64,000 nt of DNA from Symbiodinium sp. CCMP2592 (GCA_905221615.1 CAJNDT010006136.1:1045001-1109000); one strand, 5' to 3'. Counted from the stretch's first letter, positions 10,795-22,227 are shown. Notes: generated by a model from the letters alone, not told the origin. A program made the numbers and translations.

Positions 10795-11112
10795 GACTCG
10801 GCGGATCCTTGGTGGGCTGCGTGGTCCCGGATAGTGGGTCTAGTCAACAGCTTGAGCCTGCAGGCATGGGCGGGAGAACTAGAAGAGCATGGCAGCCTCT
10901 GGTGGGTTCTCCACTTGCAGTGCTTCGGTGCTGTCTGAGGTTCGGGCCACGCAGTCCAGGGCAGTGCAGCCAGACACAGTGACAGTGATTTGGACCCAGC
11001 GGCTTGCGGATGGGGGGGTAGGGGATGCGGAGGGGAAAGGTAGGCCAGGAGGAAAAGAAGGCGTAGTTGCGCCATCCTGCAGCCTACTCTATGCGCACAC
11101 GACACACTAACT

Positions 11113-11140
11113 GTCGTCGTTCGAGCCCAGGTGCTTAGCA
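11113..11140. other. boundary between LINE and microsatellite
   Basis: A short non-repetitive stretch between GC-rich LINE sequence and the TGGTAG array. No poly(A), target duplication or promoter motif is visible. Confidence 0.3.
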
Positions 11141-11297
11141 GTAGTTGCAGTGGTAGTGGTAGTGGTAGTGGTAGTGGTAGTGGTATTTTTAGTGGTAGTG
11201 GTAGTGGTAGTGGTAGTGGTAGTGGTAGTGGTAGTGGTAGTGGTAGTCGTCGTCGTCGTTGTCGTCGTAGCAGTGGCGTAGTAGCAGCAGTAGTAGG
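11141..11297. repeat. (TGGTAG)n / (TCG)n microsatellite
   Basis: About 95 bases of TGGTAG hexamers with one interruption (TATTTT) are followed by TCG/GTC and AGC/AGT trinucleotides. It abuts the 5' side of the LINE. The poly-Thr frame on the minus strand here is a microsatellite artefact. Confidence 0.9.
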
Positions 11298-12305
11298 GCT
11301 TGCGAAGGTGGTTTAGCAGCAAACAACACCATTGCCAGCTGCTGGGGCCAACGGTTGTTTTCCATGACTACTACTACTTCTACTGCGGCTGCTACTTGTA
11401 TCGATTGCCATGTGCTTGCAACATTGCTTTCGGCTCCACCGATAGGGCGGTGTTCGCCACGACCGACAGTGGTTCAGAGGACAGGGGTGGGACACACGTG
11501 CGGTATCACCACTATGTTAATGTTAACTCAAATTCCCACTGGCACCCAAAACAAAAAGCTTCGGGACTTGAGTGTGTCTTCATGTCGTTCCGTTGCTTGG
11601 GATGACACTGGAGTTCTTTGGTTGTGCAATCTGCTTCTGAATGACTCAGGGTTTAGGGTTGCTCCGCGTGAGTGAAAATTACGACATCCTTTTAACAACG
11701 AGTTTTGGGGCATCCCACAGAGGTGTGCAATCTATATGCATCTGTGTTTATAGAACAATAACTTCAACAGAATGCGTATCATACATAGCAGAACCACATG
11801 TCACATCATATACCAAAGTATGAGATAATACACAAGCATAGCATAACATACCGTAACATGATGATGTGCATGAGTGAAAGACAGGTTCCGTCCGGATACC
11901 ACTCCGGCACCACTGCAGAAATGCAGCGGTGATTAGCAGACCGCGAATGTTTTGAAGACCAAAGCGGAGCCAATATTTAATAAAGTGAGTGCTTTCTGCC
12001 ACTGATTATCATTCGGCGTCCTGGGCAATCGTGTCCAAGAATGCACACCCGCGCCACAGCTCGCCTACCGCACACAATCCCATCCGTCTCTACACCCAGT
12101 AGAAGCATAATGATGTATCGCGGCATAGCCCAACACCAGACCGGTCAAAACCCTAAACTTTACCTTAACCTACCAAAACCTACAAAAATGCAGGGTCCCC
12201 ATAAATTCCCTCTTGGGGTTTATAATAGGGACCTACCAAAATGGTAGTTATGGTAGCTTAAGGTAAACTTAAGTCCGCAAGAGGCCAGGAAGACAAAAGT
12301 CGAGC
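11298..12305. other. spacer without recognised gene
   Basis: Mixed-composition sequence with no telomere-like array or clear palindrome and no convincing coding frame. Short open frames here have no coding character. Confidence 0.5.
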
Positions 12306-12385
12306 CTAAACCCTAAAACCCTAACCCCTAAAACCCTAAACCCTAACCCCTAAAACCCTAAACCCTAAAACCCTAAACCCTAACA
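12306..12385. repeat. telomere-like array, CCCTAAA orientation
   Basis: Heptamers and octamers of CCCTAAA, CCCTAAAA and CCCCTAAAA. Plant-type (TTTAGGG) telomere repeats are also used by dinoflagellates; here the array is interstitial and degenerate. Confidence 0.9.
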
Positions 12386-12443
12386 CCCCGCTCTGCAGGG
12401 AAGTCCTGGCCCCCGGCCCCAACCCTCCGTCCTCCAGACAGTC

Positions 12444-12545
12444 CCCAGAGACTCCCTTAATTAAGGAATATACCTTAAATCATATTAGGGCTCCTACTAT
12501 AATTTTAGGTATATTCCTTAATTAAGGGATAGTGGAGTCTCTGGG
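12444..12545. repeat. PalC palindrome
   Basis: The terminal repeat CCCAGAGACTCC and inner arm CCTTAATTAAGGAATATACC pair with the right side ending GGAGTCTCTGGG. Flanks TC/TA do not match. It lies between a C-strand and a G-strand telomere-like stretch. Confidence 0.85.
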
Positions 12546-12566
12546 TAGAAAGGCCCCTATTACGGG

Positions 12567-12612
12567 CATTAAGGGTTTAGGGTTCAGGGTTCAGAGTTTG
12601 GGGTTTAGGGTC
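12567..12612. repeat. telomere-like sequence, TTTAGGG orientation
   Basis: A short run of TTTAGGG, TTCAGGG and TTTGGGG variants, opposite in orientation to the array before PalC. Confidence 0.7.
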
Positions 12613-14720
12613 TACCGCGGCCCCGCTGCCCCTGGTTCTTGTGACTCTGCTAAAGTTAAAGTCGGGTTTGAAGGATGGCGCGCTGAGATCGCAGGCCCAA
12701 ATTCAGGCCTGCCTGGCCGTTTCGTAAGACTGAATGTGTAAGAAGTTGATAAGTAGAAGATAGGATTTGGATGTACATTATACTGTGCTTGTAATATGAA
12801 CCCTATTTCAGGAATAAGGTGAGTAGTTAATCAGGCCCCAAGATAGTGGTTGCAACGGGACGTCTCGATTCTTAATCTTTCTGAATCCGTTTGCATATTG
12901 GCTTAACCTAATTCAAGTTATAGTGCAGCTTGTCCAGGGTTGAACCCTTCAGTTTCGGATTTAGGGTTCGTGAGAAGAGTTCAGAGTTTGTAAGAGTTTT
13001 GGGGTTCACAAGGGTATAGTGTGAGATTGTAAGGTCTTTGGGTTGATAAGCATTTTGTGTTTTTGACTTGTAAATGTTTGAAATAGGTTCAGGGTTCTGT
13101 GCTTCCAGGCTTTAGGGATTCTGACTAACACCTGCTCGATCGTAGAATGGGCTCAGGTGGGGGGGGGGGTGTGATATTGTCGGGGGCCTGAGTACTTCGA
13201 ATGGCGTGATGGGGTAGACTAGACTATATTCGAGCTTATTTAGGATTCAGGGGGATCTTCTTCGTAATTATTGCGCTTGTATTCTAGCAAGACAAGGACC
13301 CGTTCAAGGGCTCCCATGAGGGTAAGTCCAAACGCTTTTGGTTTTCAGATCCGGGGTTAGGGGTTTGGGTTTAGGCTTAGCATCTAGGTTTAGAGTTTAC
13401 AGTTGCATCTCGAACAGAACAATGACTATACTCACAGAGGGCGCGCGAAATGACAAATTTCCCAAAGGTCTAGAGGCCAAGAACATGTCCAGACCATTGG
13501 CTCCATCCACTCCTAGAGTGAGACGGAAAAGCCCTGACAAAGTAACCACGTGGAAGCTGCGTTAGGTTTCGCAGCGGTGGCCTGTGAAATCAACAGTCAT
13601 CTTTTGGCTACTTGGGCTTTGGGGCTTAGCCGATCCTTCACAGGTATACCTAGGCTTCCCCAGGCAGACCGATCCCTGAAACGATTCTGCGAGGCAATAC
13701 CATGGCGGCTGGCATGACAGGCGCAGTTGTTTGCTTGGATTGCTGGTTCCATGGCAGAGTGTTCGGACATGAACTTGCCGATGCTCTGATGCAATCGAGT
13801 GTGACGTGTGCGTGTGTGTAATAAGTTCAGTAAGTTCCTGCATGTGGGCTAGGTTCGTTTTGGGATTAAGGTTCTAGAATTACACTGGAAACACCGTGCC
13901 GTGAACCCTTGGTTTTGTCCTTCAAAACCGCAAGTAAGCCTGGTAGGGGGCACGTACTTACTTGGGGCCGCGAGTGAACCTACTATTATGCCACTCGTTC
14001 CCACGTCGGGCCTGCGCGCAGGAAAGTCTTTGAAATGCTCACCCATAGGTTGCAAGGATGCAAGGAGCCTTTGTAGCAGGCTTGCTGGGGGACTCCATGC
14101 AACATTCTGTACGTAACGGCCAACACCACTTCCTCAATCAAGGGCTCCTAATTTAGGACCCGCTACATTCGGAAGTTTGAGAGAACAAGGGGCCCCCAAA
14201 AAGAGCCCTGCATAGTAGGATGTGTAACAAATGCTTCAAAGGATCATGATTACCAAATCGGACGTGTTTAGAACTTACCCTACACCCGAAACCCTACATA
14301 ATACACCTTAGCCCGAAACTGCCGGACAAAATGAATCCGAGAGCATATACCTTGATTAAGGACCCTGAGACTTGGTAACCGTTGGTTTCACCTCCAACGG
14401 AGAGGCCTAAATCCTAAACCCCTTTAGGATTTGGGGGCGAGGGGGAGGGGGGGGCAGGGGGCCTTCATGCCCATAATAAGGACTTAGTAAGGCCTATTTA
14501 TAGTCCCTTACCCCACTCCCCGCTCCCCTGGGGGTCCCTATGAATTTAAGGACTCTGTCTCGCCATCAAACGGGTACGCTGCAATGTAAAATCTTGACTT
14601 GTGATGCCTCCCGTATTAGGCCTTGCGCAGAAAACAAACGACCACGATAAACAATCACCCAAACTTGCTTCTCTCTTCTTTCCTCTCTCAGTGTCACGTG
14701 ATTGTTGTTTTTGTTAATGT
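12613..14720. other. spacer with scattered TTAGGG-like words
   Basis: No gene or clear palindrome is recognised. It contains isolated GGGTTTAGG words, a 10-G run near 13160 and a G/C-run region near 14410-14530. Confidence 0.5.
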
Positions 14721-14721
14721 T

Positions 14722-14761
<40 letters not shown>

Positions 14762-14848
14762 TCTATATCTCTCTCTCTCTCTCTCTCTCTCTACCGGATC
14801 CCTCTCACCCTCTCTACGTGCTTTTTTTGTACTCAATTATGCATACGC

Positions 14849-14890
<42 letters not shown>

Positions 14891-14926
14891 CATACATACA
14901 TACATACATACATACGTGTGTGTGTA
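14721..14926. repeat. CT, TA, CATA and GT microsatellites
   Basis: CT repeat at 14721-14792, TA repeat at about 14851-14886, CATA repeat to 14914 and then GT. Open frames here are repeat artefacts. Confidence 0.9.
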
Positions 14927-15044
14927 TGCACATTTCTCTCACGACACGGTCTCTTACGTATATCGAAGAGGCTAGAAAGATGGTCAGTTACTTGTATAAC
15001 TGTATGTCTTGACAACAGCATATTGATAAACATAGGGTCAAACC

Positions 15045-15050
<6 letters not shown>

Positions 15051-15088
<38 letters not shown>
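15051..15088. repeat. TA/CA microsatellite
   Basis: About 28 bases of TA followed by a CA run. Confidence 0.9.
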
Positions 15089-15488
15089 CAAGTTTATCAG
15101 TCGGCAACTATCACCAACCAGGACAGATTCCACGCCCCAGCGTTTCTGTGTATGGGACATGAAGTCTCGACGCCTGAAGCCCGCTGCCTTCAGTCGTACA
15201 TCCCCCAAAACCTACGAAATTCCATCTGCTTCAACCTCTTCGCCCTGAGCCTTAACATCCGGAACCCCACACCACGGCACTCTAAACCCTAAACCTTAAA
15301 CCCTGAGTGCGTGGGCTCTGTGCTGAAGCTAGGTCATGAGGGACTTGCATGCGTGTGCACTCATCAGGGTCCGAACTGCTTCCCAAAAAACCCTGAGCGC
15401 TAGCATGGCATGTTGCCAGTTCCTTACGACACGATGGGTCTGCAGACTGCAGACCTCGCCAGCGCCTCAAGTAGAGTCGTTCGGAACA

Positions 15489-15688
15489 CTTGGAGGTTCA
15501 TGGATAGATATATGGGTTCCTTTGAGGGTCCCTTTAAAGGGATCTACAGGGATTCTATGAGGGTATAGCATTTAGGGCCTACTTGGAGGTTCATGGGTAG
15601 TTATAAGTGGGGTGAAAAGTCCCCTAATACAGGTTGTAAGTATAGTTACCTCAGTAACCCCAATTATAACTACCCATGAACCTCCAAG
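15489..15688. repeat. PalA composite: arm + telomere/TTTAAAGG cassette + full PalA
   Basis: A PalA arm (ACTTGGAGGTTCATGG, 15489-15511) is followed by a cassette with CCCTTTAAAGGGATCTACAG and a TTTAGGG word, and then by a complete PalA (15582-15688) starting with the same arm. It is the mirror image of the composite at 58491-58695. The full copy is flanked by TA on the left and CA on the right. Confidence 0.8.
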
Positions 15689-16193
15689 CAGTGTTTAGGA
15701 ATCTGCCAGGTCAGGGTGTAGGTAAGATGTGAATCTCGGGATTTGGCTGCGGAAGATGGGGCTTAAAGATTCTGCAACGGTCAAGTTTCGCAAAGTAGTC
15801 CCGAATGAATTGTCAAATCAGGAACTTGCCCTGACAGTAAACCCTTATCCCTGTCATCCTAGGCCGTTATGCTCAGTTTTTTCGAAAGTACATTGGCTAA
15901 CAAGAGGTGAGGCTTTCAATGTAATTTCTGCTCTACTAGTAGAGGAGCAAGGATGATTCACACTATGTTATTGCGTCTCCTCCAGCCAGATATCAACACT
16001 TCGTCCCCGACAATCTACGCTGATTCCGAGGGTTGTTGTTACGATTCTGTGCGGTGTTTGGGGTTTGTAGGGTTTCGTCTTATCGTACATTGTGCCAAGC
16101 AGGTCCTGGTAAAATTATCCCAGCATGATGCCTGGACCAAGGAGCACAAAGCCTCACATCCGAGCCCTCCAGAGGAGGGCACGACCTTACAGC

Positions 16194-16301
16194 CCCTAAG
16201 GCTCCATGTACCCTTATAGCATATACTTAGGCCTTAAAGTACCTATGTAGGGACCCCTTTAAGGCTTAAGATCTACTATAAAGGTACATGGAGCCTTTGG
16301 G
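16194..16301. repeat. PalD palindrome with 3-bp duplication AGC
   Basis: Left end CCCTAAGGCTCCATGTACCC, right end GTACATGGAGCCTTTGGG, centre with AAAGTACCTATGTAGGGAC. Exact AGC flanks lie at 16191-16193 and 16302-16304. Confidence 0.85.
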
Positions 16302-16326
16302 AGCTGATTTGAGAGCCCTAATATAA

Positions 16327-16422
16327 GGGGCATTGATACTTACCCATAGTATTGTGAGGGTTCCAATTCATATAATTATAGCATAATGGCCCCCACAACC
16401 CTGTTCTAATTATAAAGGCCCC
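16327..16422. repeat. PalM palindrome, diverged
   Basis: Starts AGGGGC and ends TTATAAAGGCCC; the centre resembles other PalM copies (ATAATTATAGCATAATGGCC). Confidence 0.6.
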
Positions 16423-17137
16423 TGTTTTACCACCCGAACCCCCAACAACTTCCACCCCCAAACGCCTAATCTAGGGTTTGGGGGCAAAACAGACGGCTTC
16501 GGGTTTAGTAAACCCTCAACCCGAAACACCGCAAAGTGCTGAGATCACCAATCAGTGGCCCCTTCGATCTGGCGAAGTACGCCCGAAGGAGTTCCGCACT
16601 GAGCAATTTTTGCCCTTGAGATCCTGTAACAGAGCCCTTACAGGAGCCCTTCAAGGATCCCATGAGGGTTCTGACAGGAGTTTCGATTATTCTTACAGGG
16701 TTTCGCTAACTCTTGCAGGGTTTCTACAACTAATTCTCTGAGGCTTCTATAATGCTTCAGGGTTTCCAAGCTCTTTCGTGTTTTTTTGCAAGGGTGCTAT
16801 AATTGTACCGTACTTTTGGGTTTGGGGTTGACGGCCGTGAGATGCCTAGAGCTTGGGGCTTAGAGTTTAGGGGTTTAGGGCTTTGGGTTTGGAATGTAGG
16901 TGTTCAGGACGTCGGGTTTAGTGCTATGGGCTTGGGATTTAGGATTTAGGGCGTAGGGCTCATAAGATTCGGCTTGCAGTGTCCATAAGAAGTCACTCGG
17001 GTTTGACCGTCCTGGGACGTTCTGAGCCATAGTAGTTTGTGTCTGGAATATTTAACCCACACGTCTGAAGCTGCATCGTCCAAACAATGGCTTGCACTAG
17101 GGTCCCCATGGCCATCCAATTCATCCCTACAGTGATC

Positions 17138-17231
17138 CCGAGAAAGTTGGAACACGAATTGAGGATGATTGGTGCTGGGATTCCCTATATGCTACCCTAG
17201 GGGCGAGGATAATGATGTTCCAACTTTCTGG
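17138..17231. repeat. PalG palindrome
   Basis: Arms GAGAAAGTTGGAACA and TGTTCCAACTTTCTGG enclose a centre similar to the 31.3 kb copy. Confidence 0.75.
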
Positions 17232-17286
17232 CCTCTACTTTAAACCGTAGCCCTAGATCCCATAAGCTGTGCTTACGACAACCCTA

Positions 17287-17398
17287 CTTGGAGGTTCATG
17301 GGTAGTTATAAGTGGGGTTATAAGTCCCCTAATACGGGTTAAAAGTATAGCTACCCTACTTATATTACCCTACTTATTGCTGCCCATGAACCTCCGAG
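17287..17398. repeat. PalA palindrome
   Basis: CTTGGAGGTTCATGGGTAGT at the left and CATGAACCTCCGAG at the right; flanks TA/TG. The centre holds GTCCCCTAATACGGG. Confidence 0.85.
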
Positions 17399-17483
17399 TG
17401 CTGTCTGGTGTTTAGTAGGGAATGGGGGAATGGATCCCTATAGTAGTCCCTATATTATAGTCCCCATAGCCCATTCCCCCATT

Positions 17484-17591
17484 CCCAGAGACTCCAATAT
17501 CCCTTATTCAGGAACATGTTTCAAATCATATTAGGGATCCTACTATAATTTCAGGTATATTCCTTAATTAAGGGATATTGGAGTCTCTGGG
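17484..17591. repeat. PalC palindrome with 2-bp duplication TT
   Basis: CCCAGAGACTCCAATATCCC to GATATTGGAGTCTCTGGG, flanked by TT at 17482-17483 and 17592-17593. Confidence 0.85.
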
Positions 17592-18128
17592 TTCCCAGCT
17601 AAGAACCAGACAGCCCAGACTCCCGGGGAACGATGAGGTTTTTCAAAACGTCCCATGACTACGGCGTCCACATCCCTTGCCATGCGGGGCAGAGCTTTCA
17701 GGCAAGGTTTGCAGGGTTTAAAAAAGTTTCTTGTAGTGCGTCTGCTGTCGTTGTTTTAGTGTTTGTTGAGGTTTCATTAAGGGTTGAGCTTATTCCCGAA
17801 ACTGCCTTGACGGCTTCCCTGTGCGGGGAGTAGGCCCCTTCTGTGGGATTACAGTAGAGATGAAAGCAGGACGATATACATAAAAAGAAGAAGCAGGTTG
17901 ATGGGTTAGGGTTTTGCGCTTGGGGTTCAGGGTCTAGAGCTAACAAGTTCAGGTTTATGGCTTTAGGGTTTAGGGTTTCCGGCTTAGGTTGTTGTGTAGG
18001 ATTTTGTGTTTAGGGCTTAGATTTGACTGGGGTTGCGGAAAAATCGGCAGACGACAGATGTGCTTTGTAAGGGCCTCCTAGGGCATCGAATGTGGGAAAT
18101 GCGGCTTCGAGTTTCGAACTTGAGGACG

Positions 18129-18153
18129 TATGTATATATATATATATATATAT
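18129..18153. repeat. TA microsatellite
   Basis: About 23 bases of TA. Confidence 0.85.
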
Positions 18154-18302
18154 GCATTAGCCCTTACAAACCTCGCCGATCCCCCAGTGCCTTTCGTGGT
18201 TCTGTGTTTGTGTTTGAGGGGGAGGTGATTGGCGTTCCATTCTTGCTGTTTCTTATGAGCTCGTGCAGTGAAAGTTTCCTTGCGTCTTCGTCAAGTAACA
18301 TA

Positions 18303-18396
18303 GGGGCCTTAATAATCAGAATCGGGTTTCGGGGCCCATTATACCATAGTTATAGTAATGGACCCCCAAAATAGTATCGGTGGTTATTAAGGCCCC
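18303..18396. repeat. PalM palindrome with TA duplication
   Basis: GGGGCCTTAATAATCAGAAT to GTTATTAAGGCCCC, TA on both sides. The centre contains CCATAGTTATAGTAATGG. Confidence 0.85.
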
Positions 18397-19060
18397 TACA
18401 CTACATGCTTAGAATAGCCCTTATACTAATCCTATAGACGCCTTCACCAGGAACCCTTAAATGAACCCAAACAATAGTATTGTTGACTAGGGAATTTTGA
18501 ATGATGGCTGCATGTTTACTCTGGTATACTATGATCAACTTTAGTAGGATATCACGTATGTACTAGTGCCAATCTATACTATAAGGCTGCTGCAAAGTTT
18601 TATCCTTGGCGTAGTCTTCATCGGCTAAATTGTGCCTGGTGCCTTTAGAACATTTCATGCTTTCTTACTGGGTTTAACAGTCTGACAGCATCTTTCGACT
18701 GTTTGTTCAGGGGGTTGTCAAGGGCGAACCAATTTAAGACTCCGGCGCTCCTCCCAGCAAATTGTTCAGGCTAGGAGGATGTGTCAGCCGGAATATCCTT
18801 ATTGTTATTGTCATTTTGCTGATTGATAATCTTTTGGCAAACTACATTTGCGCATATATTCTTATTCATTTAGCAGTATGCTTGTGATGCTGAATGAGGT
18901 TGTTTTGGGTGTTGGTTGTTGTTTAAACCCGATCCAGTGTGAACCCGAAACACTAAACCCAACCCGAAACCCTGCGCCCATTGAGGCCCCCTACATTCCC
19001 GCCGGAACCTCCAAGCGCATGGGTGCCTTCTACGAGAAGACGGGGGCACCCTGGCGGAGT
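18397..19060. other. spacer without recognised gene
   Basis: AT-richer sequence; no palindrome, array or coding-like frame was recognised. Confidence 0.45.
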
Positions 19061-19061
19061 T

Positions 19062-19171
19062 TCTGAGGGACTCCAATATCACTTAATTAAGGAATAGACC
19101 TTAAATTATAGTGGGATCCCTAATGTAATTTAGGGTATATTCCTTAATTAAGGGATATTGGAGTCTCTGGG
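19062..19171. repeat. PalC palindrome
   Basis: The right arm ends GGAGTCTCTGGG; the left terminus is diverged (TCTGAGGGACTCC). Inner arms ATTAAGGAATA and TATTCCTTAATTAAGG are clear. Confidence 0.8.
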
Positions 19172-20072
19172 TTCTGAGGGGTCCAGGAGTTTTGGGTTTT
19201 TGATTGGAGCCTCGGGTTTCACAATACAAGACCCCCCCCCCGAGGCCTTATGGTCTTTAATAGTGGGTGTTTGGAGTATGATAGAGGGTACTTGGGGGGG
19301 GGGGGTAGAGGTAGGGGTGTTTAGGGTTTGGGCTTTTGGAGTGAAGGGGTTCAGAATCCTGGAGTTATATTGTGTGACGTTTGTTTTGTTCTTGGCTTTT
19401 GGGCTGTTGGGGTTTTGGGGTTTAGAGGCTATAATGTTGAGCGTGGGTTTTTTTGGAGTTTATGGTTTTGGGGGTGTTGGGTTTTAGGGCTTTGGGTTTG
19501 GAAAGAGGGGAAGTATTGGCCTGATTATGTGAATAGAACCTCTTAAACGCACAGACACCCAAGATAAGGGACTCAACCTTGGACCCTAAACAGCAGAGTA
19601 GTAATAGCAAGGACAGTCCAAGAAGGCGAGTCAAATATTGACCCTGCGTATGTAGTACAATCCCTACTACAAGGATTCTTACATGAGGTATCCCTCGTTC
19701 TCAGCAACCAACTGGTTTGGTGTTTAAGATGTACGTGCTGGCCTGTAACTTAATGGCTGTAGGTAACCTTTAACCTTTTGGGGCTCATATTTTCCTACCG
19801 TAATTCAAATGGTTAACCTTTTTGGGGCTGGGGTACTCAGCCCCTGGATCCAAGACGATGAAGCCTCTACCTCGCCTCCTGAACGGTAAGTTGTACCAAC
19901 CCCTAAACCCTAAAACGCCTAAACCCCCACCTGGAACTGAAGAAGCCTACCGCCTTTTTTGTAAAATCATAACTTACCCTAAAAGGTAGGCTATCTGGGT
20001 TAAGATAAACCATATATAGACCCTAGTATTGAAACCGCGTGGGCTACATGAGTCTACAGTTTGCTGACACTG

Positions 20073-20188
20073 CTTGGAGGTTCATGGGTAGTTATACAAA
20101 AAGGGGTTATATGTCCTTGATATGGGTTATAAGTAGAGCTACCCTACTTATAACCCTACCAATTAAGAACTACCCATGAACCTCCAAG
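20073..20188. repeat. PalA palindrome with 2-bp duplication TG
   Basis: CTTGGAGGTTCATGGGTAGT to ACTACCCATGAACCTCCAAG, TG on both sides. Confidence 0.85.
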
Positions 20189-20819
20189 TGAGGTTATGCA
20201 GCACCGGACAGAACCTGGCTTCAGAGACAAGAAGGCCGTCCCGTTGGAGCTGAGGGTATAGGGCCCTTTGAAGCCTCAACCTCAAGCGAAGTCAAAGTTC
20301 TACCAATACCGACACCTGTACCCTCCAAAAACTAGGCAAAATACTGGGACAAAACCTACAACAGACGCCCAGGTAAGCCTTCAAACCAGGTAGCTTGAGA
20401 CGTCCTATTGGCATCCCTGTAGCGAGAGTTGAGACATCCCGAAGTCGACAACCCTTAAGTATCCCTTAACCCCTTAAGGCAACCCTTAAGGTAACCTTTA
20501 AGCACACCCGTAAGCTGTCTACGTTGCGAAAATGTCCGGAAGCACAGACCCGGAGGCTTAGAAAGACCATTTGGATTACCAACCCACGCTTTGTAGGGTT
20601 TAAGGGGTCAGGGTGAGGGTTTAGGGTTTGGGATTTAGGGTTTATGGTTTTGTGTTTGCGGTTTAGGCTTCTATCGTGAAGCTCCTCCATTTAGATTCGG
20701 GCTGGTGGGCGATTGTTCAAGGGTCTCGGATTGGTTTTCAGAGTTTCTTCTGCGGACCCACGTGATTCAGTGCACGGGTGGCAGTGGTCAAAACGACGGC
20801 GACCCCCGCTTCAGCTGTC

Positions 20820-20950
20820 GATACTACTACCACTACCGCTTTCCTGTTACCGCTACTGCGACAGCGACTGCGACTGCGACGCTGCTACTGCTGATGCTAC
20901 TGGCTGCTGCTGTTGCTACTGCCACTGCGAGTGCTTGAGCTACTGCTGCT
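20820..20950. repeat. CTG/CTA/GAC degenerate trinucleotide repeat
   Basis: Interrupted trinucleotide and hexanucleotide repeat (ACTGCGAC, GCTGCTACTG). Confidence 0.8.
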
Positions 20951-20969
20951 CCCATCCTCGTCGCCACTA

Positions 20970-21199
20970 CTTGGAGGGTCTTCAGGGGACTTAGTAACTG
21001 GTTATTTTAGGGACTTATAAGTACCATAACCCCAATTAGGGTCCCTTTTGTGGTACTCATAAGTCTACTTACTTCCTACTGACTAAGTCCCTGAACCCTA
21101 AACCCTAAACCCTATAGTAGCTCTATAGAGCCCTTTAAAGGAACCCTTAGAATCCCCTTTAAAGGAGCCCCCTACTACGTCCCCTAAAGACCCTCCAAG
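20970..21199. repeat. PalB composite with internal telomere-like cassette, TA duplication
   Basis: Starts CTTGGAGGGTCTTCAGGGGA and ends AGACCCTCCAAG with TA on both sides. The expected right arm (ACTAAGTCCCTGAACCC) ends near 21104 and is followed by CCCTAAA heptamers and CCCTTTAAAGGAACCC words, after which the arm is repeated (CTACGTCCCCTAAAGACCCTCC). Ordinary PalB copies are about 135 bp. Confidence 0.8.
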
Positions 21200-21271
21200 T
21201 ATCCGGTACCAGGGCGGCGCCACGCTAACGGAGCTGCCCATGGCGGACTACGGTGTCCTAGCTTCAACTAG

Positions 21272-21372
21272 GATGCCCAGTAGTACCCTTATTCCCTTTT
21301 TGTAGTCCTAGGTTCCTTATAAAGTTACCCAATACCAAAAAGAGAGGCCTTTTTATTCTTAGGTTACTGGGT
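21272..21372. repeat. PalV palindrome, diverged
   Basis: AGTACCCTTATTCCCTTTTT and CCTTTTTATTCTTAGG arms, similar to the copies at 24.4 and 39.6 kb. Confidence 0.55.
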
Positions 21373-21386
21373 ATCCTAGTCAATTT

Positions 21387-21503
21387 CCCAAAGTCCCAAA
21401 GGGTCCTATGTGTTTTTATGGGGGATACTTCCCTAAGTCATAGTAGTAATTCCTAATATGGAAACCCTACATTCTACTATATCGGTACATTGGACCCTTT
21501 GGG
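21387..21503. repeat. PalH palindrome with 3-bp duplication TTT
   Basis: Left end CCCAAAGTCCCAAAGGGTCC carries a duplicated terminus; right end GGACCCTTTGGG. TTT lies on both sides (21384-21386, 21504-21506). Confidence 0.8.
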
Positions 21504-21617
21504 TTTGGATTCGCATGGTGCATGCGTGGAGTTTGGCAAAGTGTTTTGGAAGGACATTTTAGCACGAGGCTTCTTGCCATTATGGGTACTACGGATGAAT
21601 AGATTGGAATAGGTGTT

Positions 21618-21685
21618 GGGGGCCAATTATACTGCAATTGTAATGAGGAAACCCACAAAATAGTATTGGTAACGATTTAGGCCCC
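21618..21685. repeat. PalM palindrome, short copy
   Basis: GGGGCCAATTATACTG to GATTTAGGCCCC, shorter than other copies. Confidence 0.6.
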
Positions 21686-21778
21686 TACAGTGTATAGCGA
21701 GATCGCGTTTGTCTCTTCAGAGATTCGGATTTGGGACCACGGTCCAGCCTGGAATCTTCGGGTTATTCAAAAGCTTTA

Positions 21779-21887
21779 CCCAAAGGGTCCAATGTACCGA
21801 TGTCGTAGACTGTAGGGTTTCCATATTAGGAAATACTATTATGACTTAGGGAAGTGTCCCCCCTAACAGTACACAGGACCCTTTGGA
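21779..21887. repeat. PalH palindrome with 3-bp duplication TTA
   Basis: CCCAAAGGGTCCAATGTACC to AGGACCCTTTGGA with TTA at 21776-21778 and 21888-21890; orientation opposite to the copy at 21.4 kb. Confidence 0.85.
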
Positions 21888-22209
21888 TTACGGTTTTTCG
21901 GATTAAGGCTATCGGCTTTATAGGGTTTAGGGCTGCCTTCGGGTTTAGGGGTGGGGCAGTGTTGGATTCAGTTGAGGGTGTCGGGGCTTCGAGGTCTCTG
22001 GAAACCCTAAACCCTAAATCCAACCTTAAACCCTAAACCTGAGCTCCAAATCCTAAACCCTCAACCCTCAGCCAGATGGATTAGTCAGCCCAGGAAGGTA
22101 TCCTGCAGAGCTGCGGTGTGGTGAGTTTCAGGTTAGCTAGGGTTGAAGCGCAGTGTTCAAGTGTTCCCGGATACACCCTAAAGAGACTGAAGAGCCAAGC
22201 TTCAGGAAT

Positions 22210-22227
22210 TATATATATATATATATA
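22210..22227. repeat. TA microsatellite
   Basis: Short TA run. Confidence 0.8.

Larger units (their letters stand above)
1..11112 (-). mobile_element. LINE-like non-LTR retroelement, 3' end beyond window
   Basis: This GC-rich block is clearly different in composition from the rest of the window and contains no telomere-like repeats. Read on the minus strand it holds an ORF1 region (about 10,800 to 5,323) followed by ORF2 (5,312 to beyond the left edge) with APE-type endonuclease, reverse transcriptase and zinc-finger-like motifs. That order is known for non-LTR retrotransposons; retrotransposition by target-primed reverse transcription is inferred from the family. The 5' boundary is placed near 11,112, where GC-rich sequence gives way to a TGGTAG microsatellite. 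No target duplication can be tested because the 3' end is outside the window. The element is probably not intact, because the coding-like frame changes several times. Confidence 0.85.

Noticed and set aside
1-11075. A single giant protein of about 3,690 residues from ATG 11075
   Set aside because: The stop-free frame exists, but several segments, including the ORF2 C-terminal domain, look coding in other frames, and ORF1 has its own stop ten bases before the ORF2 ATG.
11107-11322. Poly-Thr and Gly/Ser open frames
   Set aside because: They arise from the TGGTAG microsatellite.
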